Source: Actinomycetota bacterium (GTDB lineage Bacteria; Actinomycetota; Actinomycetes; Actinomycetales; Actinomycetaceae). From it: a stretch of 7,260 nt of DNA. This document shows positions 1 to 5,188 of the stretch, piece after piece. The translations under genes and the position numbers were made by a program. The stretch covers positions 2,075 through 9,334 of the forward strand of contig JAHYYD010000078.1 of NCBI GenBank assembly GCA_019425105.1, read 5' to 3'. Positions within the stretch are counted from its first letter, which is position 1, and every line of letters begins with the position of its first letter. The notes beneath the pieces were generated by a model that had not been told where the DNA came from, ran no database searches, and was given only the letters and a program-made list of their open reading frames with translations.

Positions 1-143
1 CCCATGAGGCCCACGATGTGTCCGGATTCGAGGCTCAGGTTGTAGTCGCGCAGAGCGGGGGTGGAGCGGTAGCTCTTCGTCAGGCCGGTGACCTCGACGA
101 GGCCGGGGCCGGCCGCGCTCGCGCCCGTGGGTTGGGTGGTCAT
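1..143 (-). CDS. ABC transporter ATP-binding protein, N-terminal fragment (runs off window)
   Basis: Only the first 47 codons are visible, because the gene continues beyond position 1. The translation begins MTTQPTGASAAGPGLVEV and continues VTGLTKSYRSTPALRDYNLS, then LESGHIVGLMG. This is the usual start of an ABC ATPase: a first beta strand, the A-loop aromatic (Tyr in KSY) that stacks on ATP adenine, and the strand that leads into the Walker A loop. The GLMG at the edge should be the first residues before Walker A (PNGSGKTT or similar), which lies outside the window. The ATG is set by an AGGAGG Shine-Dalgarno at 153-158, nine bases upstream. The gene lies 19 nt after the stop of the GntR gene, so they are almost certainly one operon. 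YtrA-type regulators normally precede an ATPase and a permease, so an exporter is inferred. The substrate cannot be told. Confidence 0.85.
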   Translation of the reverse strand, partial: MTTQPTGASAAGPGLVEVTGLTKSYRSTPALRDYNLSLESGHIVGLM

Positions 144-162
144 GAGAGTGTGTCCTCCTGGG

Positions 163-525
163 TTACAGGTCCGCGTTCCAGCGTTCATCGACGAGGCCGT
201 GGGCCCCTTCGCGGTCGACGCCGAGGGAGCGGCAGGCGCGGATGAAGGCGTCGGCCGCGGCGCGGGCGTCCTCCTGGCGGAGGGCGTGGAGCGCCGTGTC
301 GTCGGTGGCGACGAATCGTCCGGCCGTCCGCTTGGGGACGGTAAGGCCTTCGTCGTCGAGGGCGGCGAGGGCTCGCTGGACGGTGTTGGGGTTGGTGCCG
401 GCCTCGATGGCGAGGTCGCGGACGGAGGGGATCTTCTGGCCGGGCTTCCACGTGCCGTCGGTGATACGGGCGCGGAAGTTGTCGGCCAGCTGGATCCAGA
501 TGGGGCGGGTGTCATCGATGCGCAT
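163..525 (-). CDS. GntR-family transcriptional regulator, YtrA subfamily
   Basis: This is a 120-aa protein with an N-terminal winged helix-turn-helix at about residues 8-73. The family pattern is clear: PIWIQLADNFRARI, the wing-loop lead-in G.WKPGQKIPSVRDLA, and the recognition-helix segment NPNTVQRALAALDDEGL, followed by the beta-wing TVPKRTAGRFVA. Only about 45 residues follow the DNA-binding domain. They form a short helical dimerisation tail, which is diagnostic of the YtrA group; FadR and HutC regulators are about twice as long. The chosen start has AGGAGG at 535-540 with 9 nt spacing. An in-frame ATG at 580-582 would add 19 residues that lie across the operator repeats and have no comparable ribosome site. 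The gene is followed 19 nt later by an ABC ATPase. YtrA regulators usually repress their own ABC operon until a cell-envelope or antibiotic signal appears. Autoregulation is inferred from the symmetric repeats just upstream. Confidence 0.92.
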   Translation of the reverse strand: MRIDDTRPIWIQLADNFRARITDGTWKPGQKIPSVRDLAIEAGTNPNTVQRALAALDDEGLTVPKRTAGRFVATDDTALHALRQEDARAAADAFIRACRSLGVDREGAHGLVDERWNADL

Positions 526-534
526 CGACGTGTC

Positions 535-540
535 CCTCCT
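535..540 (-). promoter_or_regulatory. Shine-Dalgarno of the GntR gene
   Basis: AGGAGG on the minus strand, 9 nt before the ATG at 523-525. It decides the start against the longer in-frame ATG at 580-582. Confidence 0.85.
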
Positions 541-546
541 GTCTTT

Positions 547-606
547 CTGTATTAATACACTAATACAATGACACAGATACACAACTGTGTCAACCCACTA
601 ATACAG
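547..606 (-). promoter_or_regulatory. Promoter and repeat-rich operator region of the gntR-ABC operon
   Basis: This AT-rich stretch lies directly upstream of the regulator. On the minus strand it has a consensus -35 box TTGACA at 588-593. The -10 is less certain: CATTGT at 565-570 after 17 nt, or TGTATT at 562-567 after 20 nt. Layered on this are three kinds of symmetry. One is a perfect 12-bp palindrome TGTATTAATACA (548-559). The second is the heptamer TAATACA at 553-559, 561-567 and 599-605, with its inverted copy at 548-554. The third is a perfect 8-bp inverted repeat TGACACAG/CTGTGTCA (569-576 and 585-592) lying across the spacer and entering the -35 box. A dimeric repressor bound here would block RNA polymerase. 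The repressor being the adjacent GntR protein is inference. Confidence 0.7.
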
Positions 607-650
607 TTGGTTCACAGACCGATACAACCACACGTCTTCACACAACAAGA

Positions 651-680
651 GAGGCCCGGAACCATGCGGTTCCGGGCCTC
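651..680 (-). terminator. Rho-independent terminator of glycogen phosphorylase
   Basis: A perfect 13-bp inverted repeat (651-663 and 668-680) with a 4-nt loop begins 16 nt past the phosphorylase stop codon. On the minus strand it is followed by TCTTGTTGTG, a moderately U-rich tail. It separates the phosphorylase from the regulator promoter downstream. Confidence 0.88.
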
Positions 681-695
681 CCCTACGCGAGCGCG

Positions 696-3062
696 TCAGG
701 CGATCGGCTCACCCTCGATCTTCCAGACCTCGCGAGCGTAGTCGGAGATCGTGCGGTCCGAGGAGAAGCGGCCGGAGCGGGAGATGTTCGCCCACACGCG
801 CTTATTCCAGGCCTTCTGGTCGCGGTAATCGGCGGCCATGCGGTCCTTGGTCTCACGGTACGCGGCGAAGTCGCCCAGGACGTAGTACACGTCGGCCGGG
901 TCGTAGCCGCCCTCGAGGATCGAGTGGCGGATGTCGTGGAACCAGCCGGAGTTGGAGTCGTCGAGCGTGCCGTCGGTCAGGGCGTCGATGACGCGCTTGA
1001 GGCCGGGGACATTCTCGTAGTGCCAACGGGGGTCGTAGTGACGACGCAGCTCGGGCAGCTCATCGTCGGTCGCACCGAAGATGTAGGCGTTGTCCGCGCC
1101 CACGGCCTCGAGAATCTCAACGTTCGCGCCATCCAGGGTGCCCAGGGTGAGGGCACCGTTCATCATGAACTTCATGTTGGACGTGCCCGAGGCCTCCTTG
1201 CCGGCCATCGAGATCTGCTCGGAGACGTCGGCGGCGGGGATGATGTGCTCGGCGGGCGAGACGTTGTAGTTGTGGACGAAGACGACCTTGATGCGGCCGT
1301 TGATGTCCTCGTCGTTGTTCACCAGCTCCGCGATGGCGTTGATGAGCTTGATGATGGCCTTGGCGCGGATGTAGCCGGGGGCAGCCTTGGCACCGAAGAT
1401 GAACACGCGGTTGGGGGTGTCCAGCGTCGGATCGTCCTTCATGCGGAAGTACAGGTCCAGGACGTAGAAGGCGTTGAGCAGCTGGCGCTTGTACTCGTGC
1501 AGACGCTTGATCTGAACGTCGAAGATCGAGTCGGGATCGATCTCGACACCCTCGCGCTCCTTGATCCACGCGGCGAAGTCGACCTTGTTGGCGTGCTTGA
1601 TCTCGCCCAGGCGCTTGAGCACATCGTCGGTGCCAGCCTCGGTGAAGTCAGAGAGCACGGTGAGGTCGCGGACCCACGCGTCGGAGCCGGTCACCTCGTC
1701 GAGGAGGGCGGCCAGGCGGGGGTTGCACTGCTTGAGCCAGCGGCGCGGGGTCACGCCGTTGGTCTTGTTGTTGAAGCGCTCGGGCCAGATGGCGTACCAC
1801 TCCTTGAGGGTGTCGCGCTTGATGATCTCCGTGTGGAGGGCGGCGACGCCGTTGATGGAGTAGGACGCGTAGCAGGCGATCCAGGCCATGCGCACGGTGT
1901 TGCCCGAGACGGGTGCCATGTAGTCGATGGTGCCCTGATCGAGGCCGCGCTCGGCCATGTCGATCCGGAAGCGGCGGTCGATCTCGCGGACGATCTCGGC
2001 GATGCGCGGGAACAGGCGGTCGAAGATGTGAATATCCCAGGTCTCGAGGGCCTCAGCCAGAACCGTGTGGTTCGTGTAGGCGAAGGTCTTGGAGACAACC
2101 TTCCAGGCCTCTTCCCATCCGAGGCCGTGCTCGTCCATGAGGATACGCATGAGCTCGGGGATGGCGAGGACCGGGTGGGTGTCGTTGAGCTGGACGGCGT
2201 TGTATTCGGCGAAGCCATTCAGGTCGGTGCCGTGGTGACGCACGTAGTTCTCGACGATCTCCTGCAGGGAGGCGGAGCAGAAGAAGTACTGCTGGCGCAC
2301 GCGCAGGACCTTGCCCTCGAACGTGGTGTCGTTGGGGTACAGGACGCGGGAGATGTCCATGGTGCGCTCACGGTCGATGATCGCGTCGGTGAAGCGCTGG
2401 GAGTTGAAGGCGTCGTAGTCGAACTCTTCGATGGGCTCGGCCTTCCACAGGCGAAGGGTACCCACGTTCTTGGTGCCGTAGCCGGTGATCGCAATGTCGT
2501 AGGGGACGGCGCGCACGGTCAGGTCGGCGTAGGAGACGATACGGGAGAGCTCCTCGCGGCGGGTGACGAAGGGGTAGCCTTCCTCCATCCACGGGTCCGG
2601 ATGCTCGGTCTGGAAGCCATTGTCGAAGAGCTGCTTGAACAGGCCGTAGCGATACAGGATACCATAGCCACGCACGGGCAGGTCCAGGGTGGCGCAGGAG
2701 TCGAGGAAGCAGGCGGCGAGGCGGCCGAGACCACCGTTACCGAGAGCCGCATCGGGCTCCTCTTCGAGGACCTGACCGAGGTCGAGGCCGTAGGCGGCGA
2801 GGGCTTCGCGAGCCTTCTCGACGAGGCCGAGGTTCGACAGGTTGTTGAGCAGGGCTCGACCCATGAGGAACTCGGCGGAGAAGTAGTGTTCCTGACGGCC
2901 CTTGGCGTAACGCTCCGTGGTGGCGGCCCAGTTATCGGCGATCTGATCAACGATTGCGGCGGACAGACCCTGCCACACCTCCATCAGAGTCGAATCTTCA
3001 ACGGGGCGCCCGGAGGTCGCACGCACATGCGAGGGCAGCGACTGCGTCAGATCCAGCGTCAT
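696..3062 (-). CDS. glgP: Glycogen/starch/maltodextrin alpha-glucan phosphorylase (GT35)
   Basis: This 788-aa cytoplasmic enzyme removes glucose from the non-reducing ends of alpha-1,4-glucans with phosphate, giving glucose-1-phosphate. It is close to the normal length of bacterial GT35 phosphorylases (about 790-830 aa) and shows no break. The PLP-binding motif EASGTSNMKF lies at about residues 623-632, with the Schiff-base lysine at residue 631 (codon 1170-1172). Other family signatures are ALGNGGLGRLAACF (about 106-119), QLNDTHPVLAIPE (about 291-303), RFNNKTNGVTPRRWL (about 429-443) and KRLHEYKRQLLN (about 519-530). I chose the ATG at 3060-3062 because AAGGAAG (3067-3073) sits just upstream; an in-frame upstream start would add 12 residues (MAGGHRHKKGSH) that include the ribosome site. 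No other glycogen gene lies nearby, so it appears monocistronic. Whether glycogen or maltodextrin is the main substrate cannot be read from the sequence, so a malP-type role is possible. Confidence 0.97.
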   Translation of the reverse strand: MTLDLTQSLPSHVRATSGRPVEDSTLMEVWQGLSAAIVDQIADNWAATTERYAKGRQEHYFSAEFLMGRALLNNLSNLGLVEKAREALAAYGLDLGQVLEEEPDAALGNGGLGRLAACFLDSCATLDLPVRGYGILYRYGLFKQLFDNGFQTEHPDPWMEEGYPFVTRREELSRIVSYADLTVRAVPYDIAITGYGTKNVGTLRLWKAEPIEEFDYDAFNSQRFTDAIIDRERTMDISRVLYPNDTTFEGKVLRVRQQYFFCSASLQEIVENYVRHHGTDLNGFAEYNAVQLNDTHPVLAIPELMRILMDEHGLGWEEAWKVVSKTFAYTNHTVLAEALETWDIHIFDRLFPRIAEIVREIDRRFRIDMAERGLDQGTIDYMAPVSGNTVRMAWIACYASYSINGVAALHTEIIKRDTLKEWYAIWPERFNNKTNGVTPRRWLKQCNPRLAALLDEVTGSDAWVRDLTVLSDFTEAGTDDVLKRLGEIKHANKVDFAAWIKEREGVEIDPDSIFDVQIKRLHEYKRQLLNAFYVLDLYFRMKDDPTLDTPNRVFIFGAKAAPGYIRAKAIIKLINAIAELVNNDEDINGRIKVVFVHNYNVSPAEHIIPAADVSEQISMAGKEASGTSNMKFMMNGALTLGTLDGANVEILEAVGADNAYIFGATDDELPELRRHYDPRWHYENVPGLKRVIDALTDGTLDDSNSGWFHDIRHSILEGGYDPADVYYVLGDFAAYRETKDRMAADYRDQKAWNKRVWANISRSGRFSSDRTISDYAREVWKIEGEPIA

Positions 3063-3066
3063 ATGA

Positions 3067-3073
3067 CTTCCTT
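3067..3073 (-). promoter_or_regulatory. Shine-Dalgarno of glgP
   Basis: AAGGAAG on the minus strand lies 4 nt before the ATG at 3060-3062 and fixes the shorter start. An A-rich run (3072-3077 region) precedes it, typical of an unstructured leader. Confidence 0.75.
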
Positions 3074-3492
3074 TTTTGTGTCTATGCCCTCCCGCCAAGC
3101 GGCGAGTCCCGGATAGGGATCGGGCCTCACCTTAGAGATTACCGATCCGAGCAGCTAATTCCCTGTTGTGATCGCCCTCTGGGAGATTCACCACCCCCGC
3201 CCACGTGACCGACTACACCACCACGAGACCCCCTATGACTAAAGACCCACCCAGCTCGTCGTGCGTCACACTGACATGCGATAACAGCTGCATCAAGACA
3301 CGCGATTCACAGGCTAGAGGGCACCACGGGCCACCCAGACTCGTCCCACGTGACGACAACGGTCCTGTCACGAAAGATCCGTTCCAACAGATCGCATCGC
3401 CCGGCACCAGACGCCACCCGGATACAACATCACAAAAGATGCCAGGCACAGCACTCGACTCGGCGACCAGACCCGGACACGGGCGACAGGGA

Positions 3493-3525
3493 GCGCCCCT
3501 GCGGGGGCACTGCCCGCAGGGGCGC
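3493..3525. repeat. Perfect 13-bp inverted repeat (hairpin 1)
   Basis: GCGCCCCTGCGGG (3493-3505) and its exact complement (3513-3525) flank a 7-nt loop. No T-run follows on either strand. Neither flanking annotated gene ends here: glgP begins over 400 nt to the left, and the surface-protein gene already has its own terminator to the right. The role is unknown. A U-less terminator of an unannotated transcript or a structured RNA element is possible. Confidence 0.8.
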
Positions 3526-3532
3526 ATCAACA

Positions 3533-3570
3533 GGAAAGTGGCACCCCTCGATGGAGCGGTGCCACTTTCC
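3533..3570. repeat. Perfect 13-bp inverted repeat with inner stem (hairpin 2)
   Basis: GGAAAGTGGCACC (3533-3545) pairs exactly with GGTGCCACTTTCC (3558-3570). The 12-nt loop can add an inner CTC/GAG helix (3547-3549 with 3554-3556) after a C-C mismatch, closing on a GATG tetraloop. It begins only 7 nt after hairpin 1 and has an unrelated stem sequence, so the two are not copies. No T-run follows. Confidence 0.8.
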
Positions 3571-3620
3571 ATCACCGGTTCATCATGAGGGCTCAATTCA
3601 TGGTGACTTTCGGTACTTCC

Positions 3621-3650
3621 ATTGTGCCTGTGACGCACGCATCAAATCAA
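3621..3650 (-). promoter_or_regulatory. Weak promoter-like pair facing the tandem hairpins
   Basis: On the minus strand, TTGATT (3645-3650) and CACAAT (3621-3626) are 18 nt apart, each matching 4 of 6 consensus bases. A transcript starting near 3614 would enter the two hairpins about 45 nt later. The match is modest and could arise by chance. Confidence 0.25.
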
Positions 3651-3669
3651 GGCGAAACGATGATTTTTC

Positions 3670-3706
3670 GGTGCAAATTCGGGGTTCTTAGGTGCACATT
3701 TGTGCA
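3670..3706. promoter_or_regulatory. Palindrome TGCACA-TT-TGTGCA with a phased half-site repeat
   Basis: A 14-bp palindrome (3693-3706) has perfect 6-bp arms. The related decamer GGTGCAAATT (3670-3679) matches GGTGCACATT (3691-3700) at 9 of 10 bases, exactly 21 bp upstream, which is two helical turns. This arrangement is typical of a dimeric regulator site with a second site on the same DNA face. The regulator is not known. Confidence 0.4.
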
Positions 3707-3740
3707 TCAATGATCGTCGACCTGCGCAAACTAGACAAAA

Positions 3741-3771
3741 CGCGGGCCCGCTCTTATCGAGCGGGCCCGCG
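3741..3771 (-). terminator. Rho-independent terminator of the LANTG surface-protein gene
   Basis: A perfect 13-bp GC-rich stem (3741-3753 with 3759-3771) and a 5-nt loop lie 22 nt past the stop codon. On the minus strand the stem is followed by TTTTGTCTAG, a proper U-tract. This is the best-formed terminator in the window. Confidence 0.93.
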
Positions 3772-3793
3772 GTGCTTGTCAGGCGAAGACGCC

Positions 3794-4357
3794 TCAGTGA
3801 CGCTTGCGAGCAATCACGAGGGTCACGCCACCAGCCAGGGCGATGACGCCAGCGCCAGCGGCGATCGAAGCGGCAGAACCGGTGTTCGCCAGGGTCGGGG
3901 CAGCCCCACCCTGAGCACCGGACGAAGCCGGAGCGTTCGTGTTGCGGATGCCGCCACGAGCGGAAACGGGGGCCGGGCCGTTGCCGGTTGCAATCTGGCC
4001 GCGGGTGGACACGCCAGCGTTGCCGACGGGGCCGGAGGCCGCGCCTGCGCCACCCTGATCGGCGACGGGGGCGGGAGCCGAAGAATCATCGGCGGGGGTC
4101 GGGGTCTCAGCGGAGCCACCGGTGTTGTTGTCGCCCGGGGTCGAGGGCTCGGGGGCCGGATCCTCGGAGGCCGGGGTCGAGGGCTCGGGGGCCGGATCCT
4201 CGGAGGCCGGGTTCGAGGGCTCGGCGGTGGGGGCCGCGGAGGGAGCCGGGGTCGAGGGCTCGGTGACGGGCTCGGCGGCGAAAGCGACACCAGCCGAGGC
4301 AGCGATCAGGCCGAGCGCCGCAGTCGCGGCGAGCAGAGACGAGGTCGTCTTCTTCAT
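3794..4357 (-). CDS. Small secreted Pro/Ala-rich protein with LANTG cell-wall sorting signal
   Basis: This 187-aa protein has every part of a sortase substrate. The signal peptide (residues 1-27/28) has KK near the N-terminus, a hydrophobic core LLAATAALGLIAASAGV and an AFA-A cleavage site. A Pro/Glu/Ser/Thr/Ala-rich, probably extended stalk (about 29-105) contains 12-residue PAPEPSTPASED repeats. A Gly/Ala/Asn-rich part (106-155) holds two related units, VSTRGQIATGNGPAP (116-130) and VSARGGIRNTNAPAS (131-145). Sorting motif LANTG sits at 156-160, followed by a membrane helix (about 161-183) and the basic tail RKRH. LAXTG, rather than LPXTG, is the motif preferred by class E sortases of high-GC Gram-positives. 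The ATG is supported by AGGAG (4363-4367). No enzymatic or adhesin domain is visible, so its function is unknown; a wall spacer, stalk or small surface decoration is possible. The gene is terminated separately and is probably monocistronic. Confidence 0.88.
   Translation of the reverse strand: MKKTTSSLLAATAALGLIAASAGVAFAAEPVTEPSTPAPSAAPTAEPSNPASEDPAPEPSTPASEDPAPEPSTPGDNNTGGSAETPTPADDSSAPAPVADQGGAGAASGPVGNAGVSTRGQIATGNGPAPVSARGGIRNTNAPASSGAQGGAAPTLANTGSAASIAAGAGVIALAGGVTLVIARKRH
4141..4212 (-). repeat. Tandem 36-bp repeat in the surface-protein stalk
   Basis: Two copies, 4141-4176 and 4177-4212, differ only at the last base (35 of 36 identical). The first bases of a third copy follow at 4213 before diverging. 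One unit encodes the 12 residues PAPEPSTPASED in frame, so gain or loss of copies would change stalk length without a frameshift. Confidence 0.9.
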
Positions 4358-4413
4358 TGTTACTCCTGGTACGGATGTGGTGAGGGATGAATGCGTGACC
4401 CTGACCAGTGCAG

Positions 4414-4431
4414 GCCGTGTCGTGTCACGGC
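4414..4431. promoter_or_regulatory. 6-bp inverted repeat upstream of the surface-protein gene
   Basis: GCCGTG (4414-4419) and CACGGC (4426-4431) are separated by 6 nt, lying about 60 nt upstream of the start codon. A possible actinobacterial -10 TAGGGT (4442-4447, minus strand) sits just beyond it, but I found no convincing -35. It could be an operator or a leader hairpin; the evidence is weak. Confidence 0.3.
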
Positions 4432-4558
4432 GTTCTCCCCCACCCTACAACACTTCCTGACCGATACGCACAGATTTCCGCAAATCACTCATCGGCGCGT
4501 CGCACGCCACCATGACGAGCCAGTCTGACGAGCACGGATCGGACAACAAATGCCCAGG

Positions 4559-5188
4559 TCAGACCAGGTGAGCAGCTGCGATGAACTGGAAGATTCCCTC
4601 CATGATGAGCTGCGTCGCAATGGCCGCCAGCAACAGACCAGAGATCTTTGTCAGCAGCATGATGCCGCCGGGACCCAGGAACCGGGAGACCACCAGGGAA
4701 AAACGCATGGTGAGCCACATGACGATGTGCGCGAGAACGACGGCGGCGATGACCGCGATCCAGGAACCCACGTTCGTGCCGGCCTGCCCGACGGCCACCA
4801 TGACGGCGACGATCGAGCCGGGGCCTGCGAGCAGCGGCGTGCCCAGCGGAACGAGCGCGACGTTGACGCCCTCGTCCCCCGTATCCGGCGTCGACGAGTC
4901 GGTACCCATGAGGAGCTCCATAGCGACCAGGAAGAGCAGCACGCCGCCCGAGAGCTGCAGGGCCTCCATAGAAATATGCAGGAGGCGCAGGATCTGCCCG
5001 CCGAGGATCGCGAACGTCAGGATGACACCGAAGGAGACCAGCGTGGCTTGGATGGCGGCGCGACGCTGCTTCGGCTGCGTAAAGCGCGAGGTGAGCCCCA
5101 GGAAGATCGGGACGGTGCCGACGGGGTCCATGATGACCGTCAGCGTCGCGAAAGCAGTCGCAAAGAGCGTGACGTCGAAGATGCTCAC
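4559..5188 (-). CDS. MarC family integral membrane protein
   Basis: This 209-aa protein has the usual MarC (UPF0056) length and about six hydrophobic segments: roughly residues 4-26, 43-65, 75-94, 113-134, 142-163 and 183-206. Family signatures are present: DPVGTVPIFLGLT (21-33) in the first half, GGVLLFLVAMELLMG (81-95), VPLGTPLLAGPGSI (113-126) in the repeated second half, and KISGLLLAAIATQLIMEG (181-198). The two DPVG/GTPLLAGPG elements suggest the internal duplication known for this fold. Its role is unsettled; the old link to multiple antibiotic resistance has been withdrawn, so it should not be called a drug transporter. The start is GTG, whose bases are shared with the TGA of the upstream PHP gene (GTGA overlap), with GAGGTGG (5196-5202) 7 nt upstream inside that gene. 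Translation is thus probably coupled. No clear terminator follows within the next 200 nt. Confidence 0.92.
   Translation of the reverse strand: MSIFDVTLFATAFATLTVIMDPVGTVPIFLGLTSRFTQPKQRRAAIQATLVSFGVILTFAILGGQILRLLHISMEALQLSGGVLLFLVAMELLMGTDSSTPDTGDEGVNVALVPLGTPLLAGPGSIVAVMVAVGQAGTNVGSWIAVIAAVVLAHIVMWLTMRFSLVVSRFLGPGGIMLLTKISGLLLAAIATQLIMEGIFQFIAAAHLV

Larger units (their letters stand above)
3063..3793. other. 731-bp stretch without a convincing gene
   Basis: Overlapping open frames exist here (plus 3205-3588, minus 3213-3638), but neither resembles a protein family, and neither has a ribosome site or normal composition. The stretch holds the glgP leader, a weak 7-bp inverted repeat GGATCGG/CCGATCC (3117-3123 and 3142-3148), two tandem perfect hairpins (3493-3570), a palindrome (3693-3706) and the terminator of the surface-protein gene (3741-3771). 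Between about 3150 and 3490 I see nothing I can name. Base composition is slightly less GC-rich than in the genes. No tRNA-like cloverleaf was recognised. Confidence 0.6.

Noticed and set aside
88..555. A 155-codon plus-strand frame opposite the GntR gene
   Set aside because: It is antisense to a gene with a clear winged helix-turn-helix and good ribosome site; the Gly/Val/Asp-rich product is a shadow.
924..3116. A 730-codon open frame on the plus strand antisense to glgP
   Set aside because: It mirrors the codon structure of glgP in GC-rich DNA. Its translation is rich in Val/Gly/Asp/Glu without any recognisable domain, and the minus strand encodes a complete conserved enzyme.
3117..3148. 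Inverted repeat GGATCGG/CCGATCC upstream of glgP as an operator or terminator
   Set aside because: The arms are only 7 bp with an 18-nt spacer and no further symmetry, which is too weak to call separately.
3205..3588. A 127-codon plus-strand frame in the same stretch
   Set aside because: It overlaps the frame on the other strand, shows no ribosome site, and encodes a Pro/Arg/Thr-rich sequence typical of non-coding GC-rich DNA.
3213..3638. A 141-codon minus-strand frame in the gene-free stretch
   Set aside because: It has a GTG start without a ribosome site, runs through both perfect hairpins, and its product has no sensible composition or family resemblance.
3063..3793. Possible CRISPR array, tRNA or IS remnant in the gene-free stretch
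   Set aside because: There are no repeated spacer-like units, no cloverleaf, no transposase fragments and no terminal inverted repeats; the only repeats are the local hairpins and half-sites described.
4513..4533. Direct repeat TGACGAGC spaced 13 bp downstream of the MarC gene
   Set aside because: It is two short copies only, with no symmetry or position suggesting a regulatory site; chance is likely.
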